Shown: positions 42,975-50,385 of the stretch, piece after piece | Numbering within the stretch: the stretch's first letter is position 1 | How the letters are laid out: the number at the start of each line of letters is the position of its first letter | NCBI RefSeq assembly: GCF_000422965.1 | Contig: NZ_AUHB01000001.1 | Location: 62,001 to 126,000, forward strand | Reading direction: 5' to 3' | From: Pleomorphomonas oryzae DSM 16300 | GTDB lineage: Bacteria > Pseudomonadota > Alphaproteobacteria > Rhizobiales > Pleomorphomonadaceae | Length of the DNA: 64,000 bases | Notes under the pieces: model-generated | What the model saw: the letters and a program-made list of their open reading frames with translations, nothing else | Database searches by the model: none | What the model was told of the DNA's origin: nothing | Made by a program: the position numbers and the translations under genes

Positions 42975-43024
42975 GGCAGTGTCGGATTTGCCCCTGAATT
43001 GGTCAAGGGCGATTTTTGGGCAAC

Positions 43025-43047
43025 AAACTAGGCAAAAGCCTCAGTTT
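43025..43047 (-). terminator. Possible terminator of the small membrane protein gene
   Basis: AAACTAGGC (43025-43033) and GCCTCAGTTT (43038-43047) pair with one bulge around AAAA. Downstream on the minus strand only a short T-rich tail follows. It is weak but well placed, 75 nt beyond the stop. Confidence 0.4.
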
Positions 43048-43121
43048 TTGGCGAAACTCAAAAAGTTGCTGCGCTTCGCAGCAGAGCTACGTGCCGTATT
43101 CGAGCAGAAGCGCGGAAAGCT

Positions 43122-43352
43122 TCAAAGTACCAACGCGGAAAGCAATGCGAAGGCAGCGTAAGTCACGTTGAAAATCAGCAGAAGATGGAAGCCGTGCAGC
43201 AGAATGTGGTGCGCGGATGCCGGCTGGCGCGCCAACAAATGGGCGACACCAATCATGGCCAGCATGAATGCTCCAACGAGGGAGGCGACAAACCGCCGGG
43301 CCATGCCACAAAAGGCGGCCACCAACATGGTTATGGTAACGATCGGCGTCAT
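43122..43352 (-). CDS. Small membrane protein of unknown function
   Basis: A 76-residue protein with two to three hydrophobic segments (TPIVTITMLVAAFCGMARRF, VASLVGAFMLAMIGVAHLL and ILLHGFHLLLIFNVTYAAF). It was not recognised as a known family. GGAGG stands 6 nt before the ATG and codon use fits, so it is probably real. It lies between the VOC gene and the pyrimidine operon on the same strand. Confidence 0.7.
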   Translation of the reverse strand: MTPIVTITMLVAAFCGMARRFVASLVGAFMLAMIGVAHLLARQPASAHHILLHGFHLLLIFNVTYAAFALLSALVL

Positions 43353-43521
43353 AACCTGCCTCCGTCGCGCTCCGTTTCGCTGGCGGCAAGATCGCTCCGG
43401 TGTCCGGCAGAAACATGGCAAGCCTGTTGGAAACACCGACGGTCAGGATCACGTTGTCGCGACCATCGGTGTTTCGATCGATGCCCAAGCTCAACCGGCG
43501 AGCGAATGGTTAGTCAGCCGA

Positions 43522-43899
43522 TCACCTGGGTTCGGGCTCCAGATAGCCGATGGCGCTACCCGCCGCGTCGAGCACAATCGCAATCTTGCCAACGCCCTGG
43601 ATCGCCCACGGGCCGCGCAGAACCTTGCCGCCGGCTGGCGCTACCTTGCCGACGGCCGCATCGATATCATCGACGGCGACATAGGGGAACCAGTCGCGCG
43701 AGCCGGGCTGACTTTCCGGCCACTCGTAAATACCGGCCACCGGCTTTTCCTCTCCAGCCGTATGGGCCAGCGTATAAAGTCCGTTGTCCCCCATATCCTC
43801 CTCGGTGAACGTCCAGCCAAGGGCGGCGCCATAGAAGGCCTTGGCGGCGGCGACGTCCGGGGTCATCAGCTCATTCCAACAAAAACTACCGTGAGTCAT
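43522..43899 (-). CDS. VOC (glyoxalase/bleomycin resistance) family protein
   Basis: A 125-residue single VOC module: MTHGSFCWNELMTPDVAAAKAFYGAALGW at the start and WFPYVAVDDIDAAVGKVAPAGGKVL, then GVGKIAIVLDAAGSAIGYLEP. It is a half-barrel that would dimerise. Its substrate is unknown. AGGAGACC precedes the ATG. A weak RutR-like word (ACCAAATGTTC, 43,941) lies 39 nt upstream. Confidence 0.87.
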   Translation of the reverse strand: MTHGSFCWNELMTPDVAAAKAFYGAALGWTFTEEDMGDNGLYTLAHTAGEEKPVAGIYEWPESQPGSRDWFPYVAVDDIDAAVGKVAPAGGKVLRGPWAIQGVGKIAIVLDAAGSAIGYLEPEPR

Positions 43900-43983
43900 G
43901 GCGGTCTCCTCTCGATCAGCCATTACGGAACATAACGTGAACCAAATGTTCGCTGAACGCAATGACATTAATCGGTCCAGATG

Positions 43984-44021
43984 ACAAAACGCCGGCCAGG
44001 GAGCCCGGCCGGCGTTGTTTT
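43984..44021 (-). terminator. Terminator of the aminotransferase gene
   Basis: A perfect 10-bp stem AACGCCGGCC/GGCCGGCGTT (43988-43997 and 44007-44016). On the minus strand it runs into TTTTGTC, so it serves the aminotransferase gene, whose stop is at 44043. Confidence 0.85.
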
Positions 44022-44042
44022 AGGAGCGAACGGTATCCGTCT

Positions 44043-45362
44043 TCAGGGCAGCGTCTTCAGCACGTCGGCGATCACCGACACCAGGAAGTCAATCTGCTCC
44101 TTGGTCACGATCAGCGGCGGCGACAGGGCGATGATGTCGCCTGTGGTGCGCATCATTACGCCCTTCTCGTAGGCACTCAGAAAGGCCGAAAAGGCGCGCT
44201 TGGTCGGCTCGCCGTCGATCGGCCGCAGCTCGATGGCGCCGACGAGGCCGATGTTGCGGATGTCGATGACATGCGGCAGGCCCTTCAGCGAATGCAGCGC
44301 ATCCTCGAAATACTGTGCGAGCTCGGGACCGCGGGTGAGCAGGCCCTCCTTGGCGTAGATGTCCAGCGTCGCCATGGAAGCGGCGCAGGCGACCGGATGG
44401 GCCGAGTAGGTGTAGCCGTGGAACAGCTCGATGGCGTGCTCCGGCCCGGTCATGAAGGCGTCGTAGATCTCCGAGGAACAGAACACGCCGCCCATCGGGA
44501 TGACGCCGTTGGTGATGCCCTTCGCCGTAACGACCATATCCGGGACGATGCCGAAGTAATCGACCGCGAAGGGCGTGCCCAGGCGGCCGAAGCCGGTGAT
44601 CACTTCGTCGAAAATCAGGAGAATGTCGTGCTTGGTGCAGATCTGCCGGAGGCGCTCCAGATAGCCCCTGGGCGGCACCAGCACGCCCGTTGAACCCGAC
44701 ATCGGTTCGACGATGACAGCGGCGATGTTGGAAGCATCATGCAGGTAGATGATACGCTCGAGTTCGTCGGCAAACTCGGCACCATATTCCGGCTGGCCAC
44801 GCGTGAAGGCGTTGCGCTCGATATCATGCGTATGGCGCATGTGATCGACACCGGTGAGCAGCGAGCCGAAGAACTTGCGGTTGGTGGGGATTCCGCCGAC
44901 CGAGATGCCGCCGAAGTTGACGCCGTGATAGCCGCGCTCGCGACCGATGAGACGTGTCTTGGTGCCCTTGCCGCGAGCGCGCTGGTAGGCGAGCGCAATC
45001 TTCAGAGCCGTCTCCACCGACTCGGAACCGGAGTTGGTGAAGAACACGTGGTCGAGCGGTTTCGGCAGCATAGAGGTGAGGCGCGCCGCCAGCTCGAACG
45101 CCTTGGGGTGGCCCATCTGGAAGGCCGGGGCGTAGTCGAGCTCACCCACCTGGTTGGCCACCGCCTCGACGATCTCGCGGCGACCGTGGCCGGCATTGAC
45201 GCACCAGAGGCCGGCCGCCGCGTCGAGCAGCTTCCGCCCGTCGACCGTGGTGTAATACATGCCCGAGGCCGAGGCGAGCAGACGCGGCGCCTTCTTGAAC
45301 TGCCGGTTGGCGGTAAACGGCATCCAGAAGGCTTCGAGATTGTTGGGAACGGGAACGTTCAT
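44043..45362 (-). CDS. aptA: Omega-amino acid (beta-alanine):pyruvate aminotransferase
   Basis: A 439-residue class-III PLP aminotransferase. The opening NNLEAFWMPFTANRQFKKAPRLL and later blocks (FFTNSGSESVETALK, RGYHGVNFGG, LLIFDEVITGFGR and the PLP Lys in VVTAKGITNGVIPMG) closely follow the Pseudomonas omega-amino acid:pyruvate aminotransferase as I recall it. It would convert beta-alanine, the end product of uracil breakdown, into malonate semialdehyde. It is divergent from an XRE-cupin regulator. GGAG precedes the ATG by 6 nt. Confidence 0.9.
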   Translation of the reverse strand: MNVPVPNNLEAFWMPFTANRQFKKAPRLLASASGMYYTTVDGRKLLDAAAGLWCVNAGHGRREIVEAVANQVGELDYAPAFQMGHPKAFELAARLTSMLPKPLDHVFFTNSGSESVETALKIALAYQRARGKGTKTRLIGRERGYHGVNFGGISVGGIPTNRKFFGSLLTGVDHMRHTHDIERNAFTRGQPEYGAEFADELERIIYLHDASNIAAVIVEPMSGSTGVLVPPRGYLERLRQICTKHDILLIFDEVITGFGRLGTPFAVDYFGIVPDMVVTAKGITNGVIPMGGVFCSSEIYDAFMTGPEHAIELFHGYTYSAHPVACAASMATLDIYAKEGLLTRGPELAQYFEDALHSLKGLPHVIDIRNIGLVGAIELRPIDGEPTKRAFSAFLSAYEKGVMMRTTGDIIALSPPLIVTKEQIDFLVSVIADVLKTLP

Positions 45363-45428
45363 GAAGATCTCCGATCGAGGCGGACGGCGAGGCTTGGATA
45401 GCGCTCGAGCGGGTCCGGATCGACACGT

Positions 45429-45535
45429 AGATAACGACATGCGCGTTTCCTGAACAAGCAGTTATCTTGTGCAGATCGCCACCCTTGCAAAACCAAGCCG
45501 TTTGTGGCGACCTGTTTGGTAAAGCAAACAACTTA
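45429..45535. promoter_or_regulatory. Divergent control region with two inverted repeats
   Basis: AGATAAC (45429-45435) and GTTATCT (45461-45467) are perfect 7-bp arms spaced 25 nt. GTTTG...CAAAC arms (GTTTGGTAAAGCAAAC) follow near 45,512-45,527. Both lie between the aminotransferase and XRE-cupin genes and are candidate operators of that regulator. Confidence 0.5.
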
Positions 45536-45550
45536 ACAGTGGAGGACGCC

Positions 45551-46099
45551 ATGGGCCTCGATCTTGGCGGCAAGCTCAGGCGGTTTCGCGAAGCACGCGG
45601 CCTGTCGCAGCGCGAGTTGGCACGGCGGGCCGGCATCTCCAACGCCACCGTCAGCCAGATCGAATCCAACACCATCAGCCCGTCGGTCGGCGCCTTGAAA
45701 CGCATCCTCGATGCCCTGCCGGTGCCGATGGCCGATTTCTTTGCCGAGGACGAGCCGGCGGCCGAACAGATCTTCTTCAAGGCGGAAGACCTGATGGAGA
45801 TCGGTCGCGGCGGCGTATCCTATCGGCAGGTCGGGCGCGATCTCACGGGCAAGGCGCTGCAGATCCTGTCCGAGCGCTACGAGGTGGGCAGCAGCTCCGG
45901 CCGAATCCATCTGCGCCATGAGGGCGAGGAAGGCGGCATTGTGCTCAAGGGGCAGATCGAGGTGATCGTCGGCGACAAGCGACAGGTGCTCGGTCCCGGC
46001 GAGGCCTACTATTTCAAGAGCCACGAACCGCATCGTTTCCGCAATGTCGGCGACGAGATCTGCGAGGTGATCTCGGTGTGCACACCGCCGAGTTTCTGA
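45551..46099 (+). CDS. XRE-family regulator with C-terminal cupin (PuuR-like)
   Basis: A 182-residue regulator. Residues about 5-60 are an XRE helix-turn-helix (LRRFREARGLSQRELARRAG, then SNATVSQIESNTISPSVG). Residues about 105-180 are a cupin_2 domain (GEEGGIVLKGQIEVIVGDKRQVLGPGEAYYF, PHRF). This architecture, shared with PuuR, senses small amines or amino acids. Divergent from the beta-alanine aminotransferase, it probably controls that gene. GGAGG 6 nt before the ATG fixes the start. rutR follows 73-88 nt later on the same strand. Confidence 0.93.
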   Translation: MGLDLGGKLRRFREARGLSQRELARRAGISNATVSQIESNTISPSVGALKRILDALPVPMADFFAEDEPAAEQIFFKAEDLMEIGRGGVSYRQVGRDLTGKALQILSERYEVGSSSGRIHLRHEGEEGGIVLKGQIEVIVGDKRQVLGPGEAYYFKSHEPHRFRNVGDEICEVISVCTPPSF

Positions 46100-46172
46100 C
46101 CATCAGGACAAAATTCATCCACCGCTACCAGCGTTTTGGCGTCGATCCGGGCTTGCCCAACATGGGGAATGC

Positions 46173-46856
46173 GTGGACATTCGTTGCATGAGTTACGAAA
46201 CAGCGACTGACAGTCAGGATCTGGCCCGCGCGCGCGGCTCCAAGAAGCGGACGCGCATCCAGGCGGAAAACGAGGAACGCATCCTTGACGCGGCGCTGGA
46301 GGTTTTTTCGCGTTATGGCTTCCGCGGCGCCACCGTCGATCAGATCGCCGAGAAGGCCGGCATGTCCAAGCCGAACCTTCTCTACTATTTCCGCCGCAAG
46401 CATGATCTCTACACGGCCGTCCTGACGCGCACGCTCGACATGTGGCTGGCGCCGCTCGGAGACATGACCGAGGATGGCGACCCAGAGACTGAAATCACCG
46501 GCTATATTCGCCAGAAGCTTGAGCAGTCGCGCGACTTTCCTCACGAAAGCCGGCTGTTCATCGGCGAGGTTCTGCTCGGCGCGCCGCATCTTGACAGCGT
46601 CTTGAAAACCGACCTCAAATCGATCGTCGAAGAAAAGGCGGGGGTCATTCGCCGCTGGATCGAGGACGGCAAGCTCCTCGATGTCGATCCCGTCCACCTG
46701 ATCTTCATGATCTGGGCAACGACGCAGCACTACGCCGACTTCGATGCCCAAGTTCGCTCGGTGCTGGGGCGCGGCATCGAAGATCCCACGACCTTCCGCA
46801 CCGCCTCCGACACAGTCATTGGCGTGCTGATGCGCGGCATTCTACCCGCGCGCTGA
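46173..46856 (+). CDS. rutR: TetR-family regulator RutR
   Basis: A 227-residue regulator of pyrimidine use. It has the TetR HTH (RILDAALEVFSRYGFRGATV then DQIAEKAGMSKPNLLYYFRRK) and the RutR-type ligand domain with MWLAPLGDMTEDGDPETEITGYI, ESRLFIGEVLLGAPHL and WATTQHYADFDAQV. In E. coli uracil and thymine release RutR from DNA. Its place inside a reductive pyrimidine cluster with a matching operator supports that role. GTG 46173 has GGGGA upstream; ATG 46188 is the alternative start. Its stop abuts the convergent AraC gene. Confidence 0.92.
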   Translation: MDIRCMSYETATDSQDLARARGSKKRTRIQAENEERILDAALEVFSRYGFRGATVDQIAEKAGMSKPNLLYYFRRKHDLYTAVLTRTLDMWLAPLGDMTEDGDPETEITGYIRQKLEQSRDFPHESRLFIGEVLLGAPHLDSVLKTDLKSIVEEKAGVIRRWIEDGKLLDVDPVHLIFMIWATTQHYADFDAQVRSVLGRGIEDPTTFRTASDTVIGVLMRGILPAR

Positions 46857-47591
46857 TCACGCTTCCGCGCGGCGGCGGATGTCGCCTGGCAGGCGGCCGC
46901 CGACAGCCTTGAACATGGCGATAAAGGCGCTGACGCTCTCGTAGCCGGCATCCAGCGCAACATCACCAACCGAAGCTCCTTCAGCCAGTCGCACCGTTGC
47001 TCGGTGGACGATCACCGCCCGCTTCCACGCGGCGAAGGTCATGCCAACCTCACGTTCGAAATGCCGGGTGAAGCTGCGTCGTGACATGGCAACGCCAGCG
47101 GCGGCTGTATCTATGCTGGTCTTGATGTTCGGTGCGGCCAGAAAAGCCAGGGCCCAGTCGCGCATTTTCGAGGCTGCAGGAAGGCGTATGCCCGGCGCAT
47201 CCTGGGCACCGGCATGGATTTCATGGGCGATGATATCCAGCAGCGGACCTGCGAAGGCGTCATTTGGTTCCAAGCCCCTGAGACGGTCGAGCGCACTGAT
47301 GAGCAGCGGCGAAGCTTCGAGCACGGTGGTGTGCCTCGGCAGGCGATCGGCAAAGCCTTCCGGCACCAGCGTCAGCCAAAAGCGCACCTGGCCATGCGAG
47401 CGCGAAGCATGCTCAACACCGGCCGGAATCCAGTGCATGTGACCGGGTGGTATGGCCCAGATACCGCCGTCCGCCTCCAGGCTGAGCACGCCGCGTTCGA
47501 TGTAGGTGAGCTGACCCTGGTCGTGTCGATGGATGGCGGCGCTATGGCGCGCGTCACTCTCGACAAGGCGGTTGAGAGGGGTATCGGTCAC
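46857..47591 (-). CDS. AraC-family regulator with N-terminal cupin
   Basis: A 244-residue activator. The N-terminal cupin (HRHDQGQLTYIERGVLSLEADGG, PPGHMHWIPAGVEHASRSHG) would bind the signal. The C-terminal double HTH has AAAGVAMSRRSFTRHFEREVGM and SVGDVALDAGYESVSAFIAMFKAV. Such cupin-AraC proteins frequently control an adjacent enzyme gene; here the divergent azoreductase. The intervening 96 bp hold a direct repeat typical for AraC binding. Confidence 0.93.
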   Translation of the reverse strand: MTDTPLNRLVESDARHSAAIHRHDQGQLTYIERGVLSLEADGGIWAIPPGHMHWIPAGVEHASRSHGQVRFWLTLVPEGFADRLPRHTTVLEASPLLISALDRLRGLEPNDAFAGPLLDIIAHEIHAGAQDAPGIRLPAASKMRDWALAFLAAPNIKTSIDTAAAGVAMSRRSFTRHFEREVGMTFAAWKRAVIVHRATVRLAEGASVGDVALDAGYESVSAFIAMFKAVGGRLPGDIRRRAEA

Positions 47592-47603
47592 TTTGGCCCA
47601 AAC

Positions 47604-47636
47604 TCGATATCAGATGATCCAGTGTCGATAACAGAT
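47604..47636. promoter_or_regulatory. Direct repeat, probable AraC-type operator
   Basis: TCGATATCAGAT (47604-47615) and TCGATAACAGAT (47625-47636) differ at one of 12 positions and are spaced 21 bp start to start, two helical turns. They lie between the AraC and azoreductase genes. Confidence 0.7.
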
Positions 47637-47687
47637 CGGCGGGTGTCACGATAGATTTCCGCTCGACATCAATCGAGGTTAGAGACA

Positions 47688-48260
47688 GTGACCATCCTGC
47701 ATATCGATTCCAGCATCCAGAGCGACGGATCCGTTTCTCGCGCGTTGACGGCGGCCATTGTGGCGGCCATCGCCGATGGCTCCGGCGAGCCGGTGATCCA
47801 TCACGACCTCACGAACGAGGAGCCAGCAGCCATCAATCCACGCCTCGGCGATAGCCCGGCCGCCGACGAGTTCCTGGCTGCCGACGTCATCGTCATCGGC
47901 GCGCCGATGTACAATCTCAGCGTCCCGTCCCGCCTCAAGGCCTGGATCGACTCGATCTCCATTCCCCGCAAGACGTTCCGCTACACCGAGAAAGGGCCGG
48001 AGGGCCTCGCCGCCGGACGCAAAGTGGTCGTCGCCTACGCCAGCGGTGGGTTCCATCGCGGACCGGAAGAGGATTTCGTCGATCCCTATCTGCGCTCGTT
48101 CTTCCGACTGCTGGGTATCAAGGACATCGACGTCGTCCGCGCCGAGGGCGTCAATATCTCGGAGGAGCATCGGGCAAAGGCAATGCAAGCGGCCAACGCC
48201 GAAATCGCCAGCGTCGCCGCCCGCATCCGCCAGGAGCGTCGGCAAGCCGCCGACGCTTGA
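47688..48260 (+). CDS. azoR: FMN-dependent NADH-azoreductase
   Basis: A 190-residue flavodoxin-like quinone/azo reductase. It has ILHIDSSIQSDGSVSRALTAAIVA, then VIVIGAPMYNLSVPSRLKAWIDSISIPRKTFRYTEKGPEGL and VVVAYASGGFHRG, all AzoR signatures. It reduces quinones and azo compounds with NADH and protects against thiol or electrophile stress. It is divergent from an AraC regulator that probably controls it and ends 9 nt from the convergent methyltransferase gene. Confidence 0.93.
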   Translation: MTILHIDSSIQSDGSVSRALTAAIVAAIADGSGEPVIHHDLTNEEPAAINPRLGDSPAADEFLAADVIVIGAPMYNLSVPSRLKAWIDSISIPRKTFRYTEKGPEGLAAGRKVVVAYASGGFHRGPEEDFVDPYLRSFFRLLGIKDIDVVRAEGVNISEEHRAKAMQAANAEIASVAARIRQERRQAADA

Positions 48261-48269
48261 TCTCGTTCC

Positions 48270-48824
48270 TCAAGCCTTGGCGAAGACGACGGCGTGGCTC
48301 CGCCAGATGTCGGGTCGCTCGACAACAACAAGGCCGGCGGCTTCGGCCGCCGCGCATTCCTGCACAAATAGCGCTTCAGAAACATGGCCGGTCGGCTCGG
48401 CAAGAAGCAATCGCGCACCAGACTTCATGGCGCTCGCCGCTTCGGTGAAGAAGCCCGCGACGTTGCCGAGCTCGTGCACGACGGCGAAGGCGAGAACGAA
48501 ATCGATTTCGTCGGCAAGGTCGCCGACACCAAGGGCATTTTTCCGCGCCAAGCGCAGGTCAATCCGATTTTCGCAGCCAGCCGATCTGGCGCGGCGCCCC
48601 AGCGCCGAAAGCATGCGCGGCTCGACATCGACGACGTGGACCTTGCCGGTCGGTCCGGCGAGGCGTGCCAACTCGAGCGTGAAATAGCCCATGCCCGGCC
48701 CGGGCTCGAGCACGCGGAATCCCGGCTTCACGAAGGGCGCCAACAGTTTGGTCGGATTTTGAACAAGTCGGCGCAAGGGATTGAGCAGAAAGTATCCGAG
48801 ATACCAAGGACAGCGATGAGGCAT
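48270..48824 (-). CDS. Class I SAM-dependent methyltransferase
   Basis: A 184-residue methyltransferase. It has a short N-terminus (PWYLGYFLLNPLRRLVQNP) and motif I VLEPGPGMGYFTLELARL. The acidic end of strand 2 is VHVVDVEPRML and motif post II DFVLAFAVVHE. The substrate is unknown; the basic N-terminal amphipathic stretch may touch membrane or lipid. ATG 48824 has GGGGGGAG 6 nt upstream; the frame continues two codons further up to a TTG that is less likely. Confidence 0.88.
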   Translation of the reverse strand: MPHRCPWYLGYFLLNPLRRLVQNPTKLLAPFVKPGFRVLEPGPGMGYFTLELARLAGPTGKVHVVDVEPRMLSALGRRARSAGCENRIDLRLARKNALGVGDLADEIDFVLAFAVVHELGNVAGFFTEAASAMKSGARLLLAEPTGHVSEALFVQECAAAEAAGLVVVERPDIWRSHAVVFAKA

Positions 48825-49079
48825 TCGCAACTCCCCCCAGTTCGGAGGCGAGCCGACTGGCGCGCCTGCCGATGGTCCGGTTTATCCCCATTTGTGCCAG
48901 ACAGGTTCGGATTTGATGAAAGGCGATGTGCCTGACAACTCCCCAACTCTTAGCGCGGAAAGCTGAAAGCCCAATCATATCCTTATGAGTGATCCGACCG
49001 CTCCAGAACTCATCAGACAGCCAGGTGCCCCACGGTAGTTTTTGGCTTATTTTCGCGGGGCACCTCGAACCATATGGCT

Positions 49080-49265
49080 TCAGACATCAGATTTAAATTT
49101 GCCGCCTTTCGCCCAGGATTCCTTTGATATCTCCGCAAGGATGATTTCGACGGATTCCGGCGGGCAGACCAACGTCTCGACTGCGGCCTTGGTTGCCTCG
49201 CGAACGAACGCGCGCTTCTGTTCCTGCGTGCGTCCGGGGTGCATCTCAACGCGTATGATAGGCAT
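49080..49265 (-). CDS. 4-oxalocrotonate tautomerase family protein
   Basis: A 61-residue tautomerase monomer. After removal of Met, Pro1 (MPIIRVEMHPGRTQEQKRAF) is the catalytic base. VREATKAAVETLVCPPESVEIILAEI follows the family. It forms hexamers of such short chains. The substrate is unknown. It is divergent from a LysR-type gene, which is probably its regulator, in the classical LysR arrangement. Confidence 0.92.
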   Translation of the reverse strand: MPIIRVEMHPGRTQEQKRAFVREATKAAVETLVCPPESVEIILAEISKESWAKGGKFKSDV

Positions 49266-49377
49266 TGCTGTTCCTCATAAGAGTACCGCCCGAGCCTGGG
49301 CGGGGCGGACTATCCCAAAGAAACATGGGGTGATAAATACGCGGGCGTTATCTTCATTCAAAACCTGCAGGTACGGA

Positions 49378-50265
49378 ATGACGGATAAATTGGCCGGCAT
49401 GGCAATGTTTGTCAGGGTTGTCGATTTGGGTAGTTTTGCCGCCGCCGCGGAGGCCAGCGGTGTGTCGCCTGCCATGGCCGCCAAGCACATTCGGACAATC
49501 GAACAGCGCCTTGGAGCTCGATTATTGCATCGCACGACGCGCCGCCAACAATTGACGGAAGTCGGTCGGCTTTACTATGAGCGAAGCAAGGCCGCCCTGG
49601 CCGAGGTGGAGCTTGCCGAAGCATCCGCCTCGGAGCTGCAATCGACGCCACACGGCCGTTTACGGCTGGTGGCTCCCGTGAGCTTCGGAACGCAAAATCT
49701 GGTTCCTGCGCTTGTCGAGTACATGCGGCAGAATCCTCGGGTCAGCATCGACCTTGCCCTTGATAACAATCCGCATGATTTGATCGGCGAGGGGTATGAA
49801 CTGGGCATTCACATCGGCGAACTGAATGACACCAATCTTGTCGCGCGGTCGCTGCGGCCCTATCGGCGCATTCTTGCGGCGTCGCCGGACTATCTTGCGC
49901 GTTTTGGCGTGCCGCTGACCCCGGAAAATTTGACCGAACATGAGTGTCTTGGCCATACTTACTGGCGAACGCAAGGGCGCTGGCATCTCGTGGGGCCCAA
50001 CGGCCAAACATGCGAGGTTGTCACAAAAGGCGGCTTTACCGCCAATCAGGGTCAAGCATTGCGCATGGCGGCGCTCCACGGTGCCGGTATCGTACTTCAG
50101 CCGGAACTATTGCTGGAGGCCGATCTTGCTTGCGGAGCGCTGGTGCCCGTGCTGCCCGATTGGTCTTACAGACCGACGCCAATGTCTCTGGTCTATGCAC
50201 CGGATCGTCGTCCGACTGCGATGCTGAGAAGCGCGATCGACTTTCTTGTCTCCCGTTTCGGCTGA
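49378..50265 (+). CDS. LysR-family transcriptional regulator
   Basis: A 295-residue LTTR. The N-terminal HTH is MAMFVRVVDLGSFAAAAEASG then SPAMAAKHIRTIEQRLGARLL; the effector domain has GRLRLVAPVSFGTQNLVPALVEYM and ends with ALRMAALHGAGIVLQPELLL. It belongs to the PecT/DhcR-like aldehyde/quinone-responsive branch. TATCCC and GGGGTGATA arms (49,311-49,335) in the divergent gap with the tautomerase gene are a possible binding site. The start was fixed at MTDKLAGM. Confidence 0.92.
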   Translation: MTDKLAGMAMFVRVVDLGSFAAAAEASGVSPAMAAKHIRTIEQRLGARLLHRTTRRQQLTEVGRLYYERSKAALAEVELAEASASELQSTPHGRLRLVAPVSFGTQNLVPALVEYMRQNPRVSIDLALDNNPHDLIGEGYELGIHIGELNDTNLVARSLRPYRRILAASPDYLARFGVPLTPENLTEHECLGHTYWRTQGRWHLVGPNGQTCEVVTKGGFTANQGQALRMAALHGAGIVLQPELLLEADLACGALVPVLPDWSYRPTPMSLVYAPDRRPTAMLRSAIDFLVSRFG

Positions 50266-50320
50266 TGACCGCCACGGGGTATCCTGGAAAGCGCCATTTC
50301 ATAAAACACAAAGCTCTGGC

Positions 50321-50377
50321 CGACCGAGCGTTCGGGAATCTGCGAAACTGGCATCAGATTCCCTGACGCTCGGTCAG
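50321..50377. repeat. Long inverted repeat between LysR and preA gene ends
   Basis: Arms at 50321-50342 and 50355-50377 (CGACCGAGCGTTCGGGAATC and its near complement) pair over about 20 of 22 bases around a 12-nt loop. There is no T run. It may be a bidirectional terminator or a relic small element. Confidence 0.65.
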
Positions 50378-50385
50378 GTCGGCGC

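Noticed and set aside
43938-43953. RutR site upstream of the VOC gene
   Set aside because: Only 10-11 of 16 positions agree and the right half is poor, so it is mentioned but not listed as a feature.
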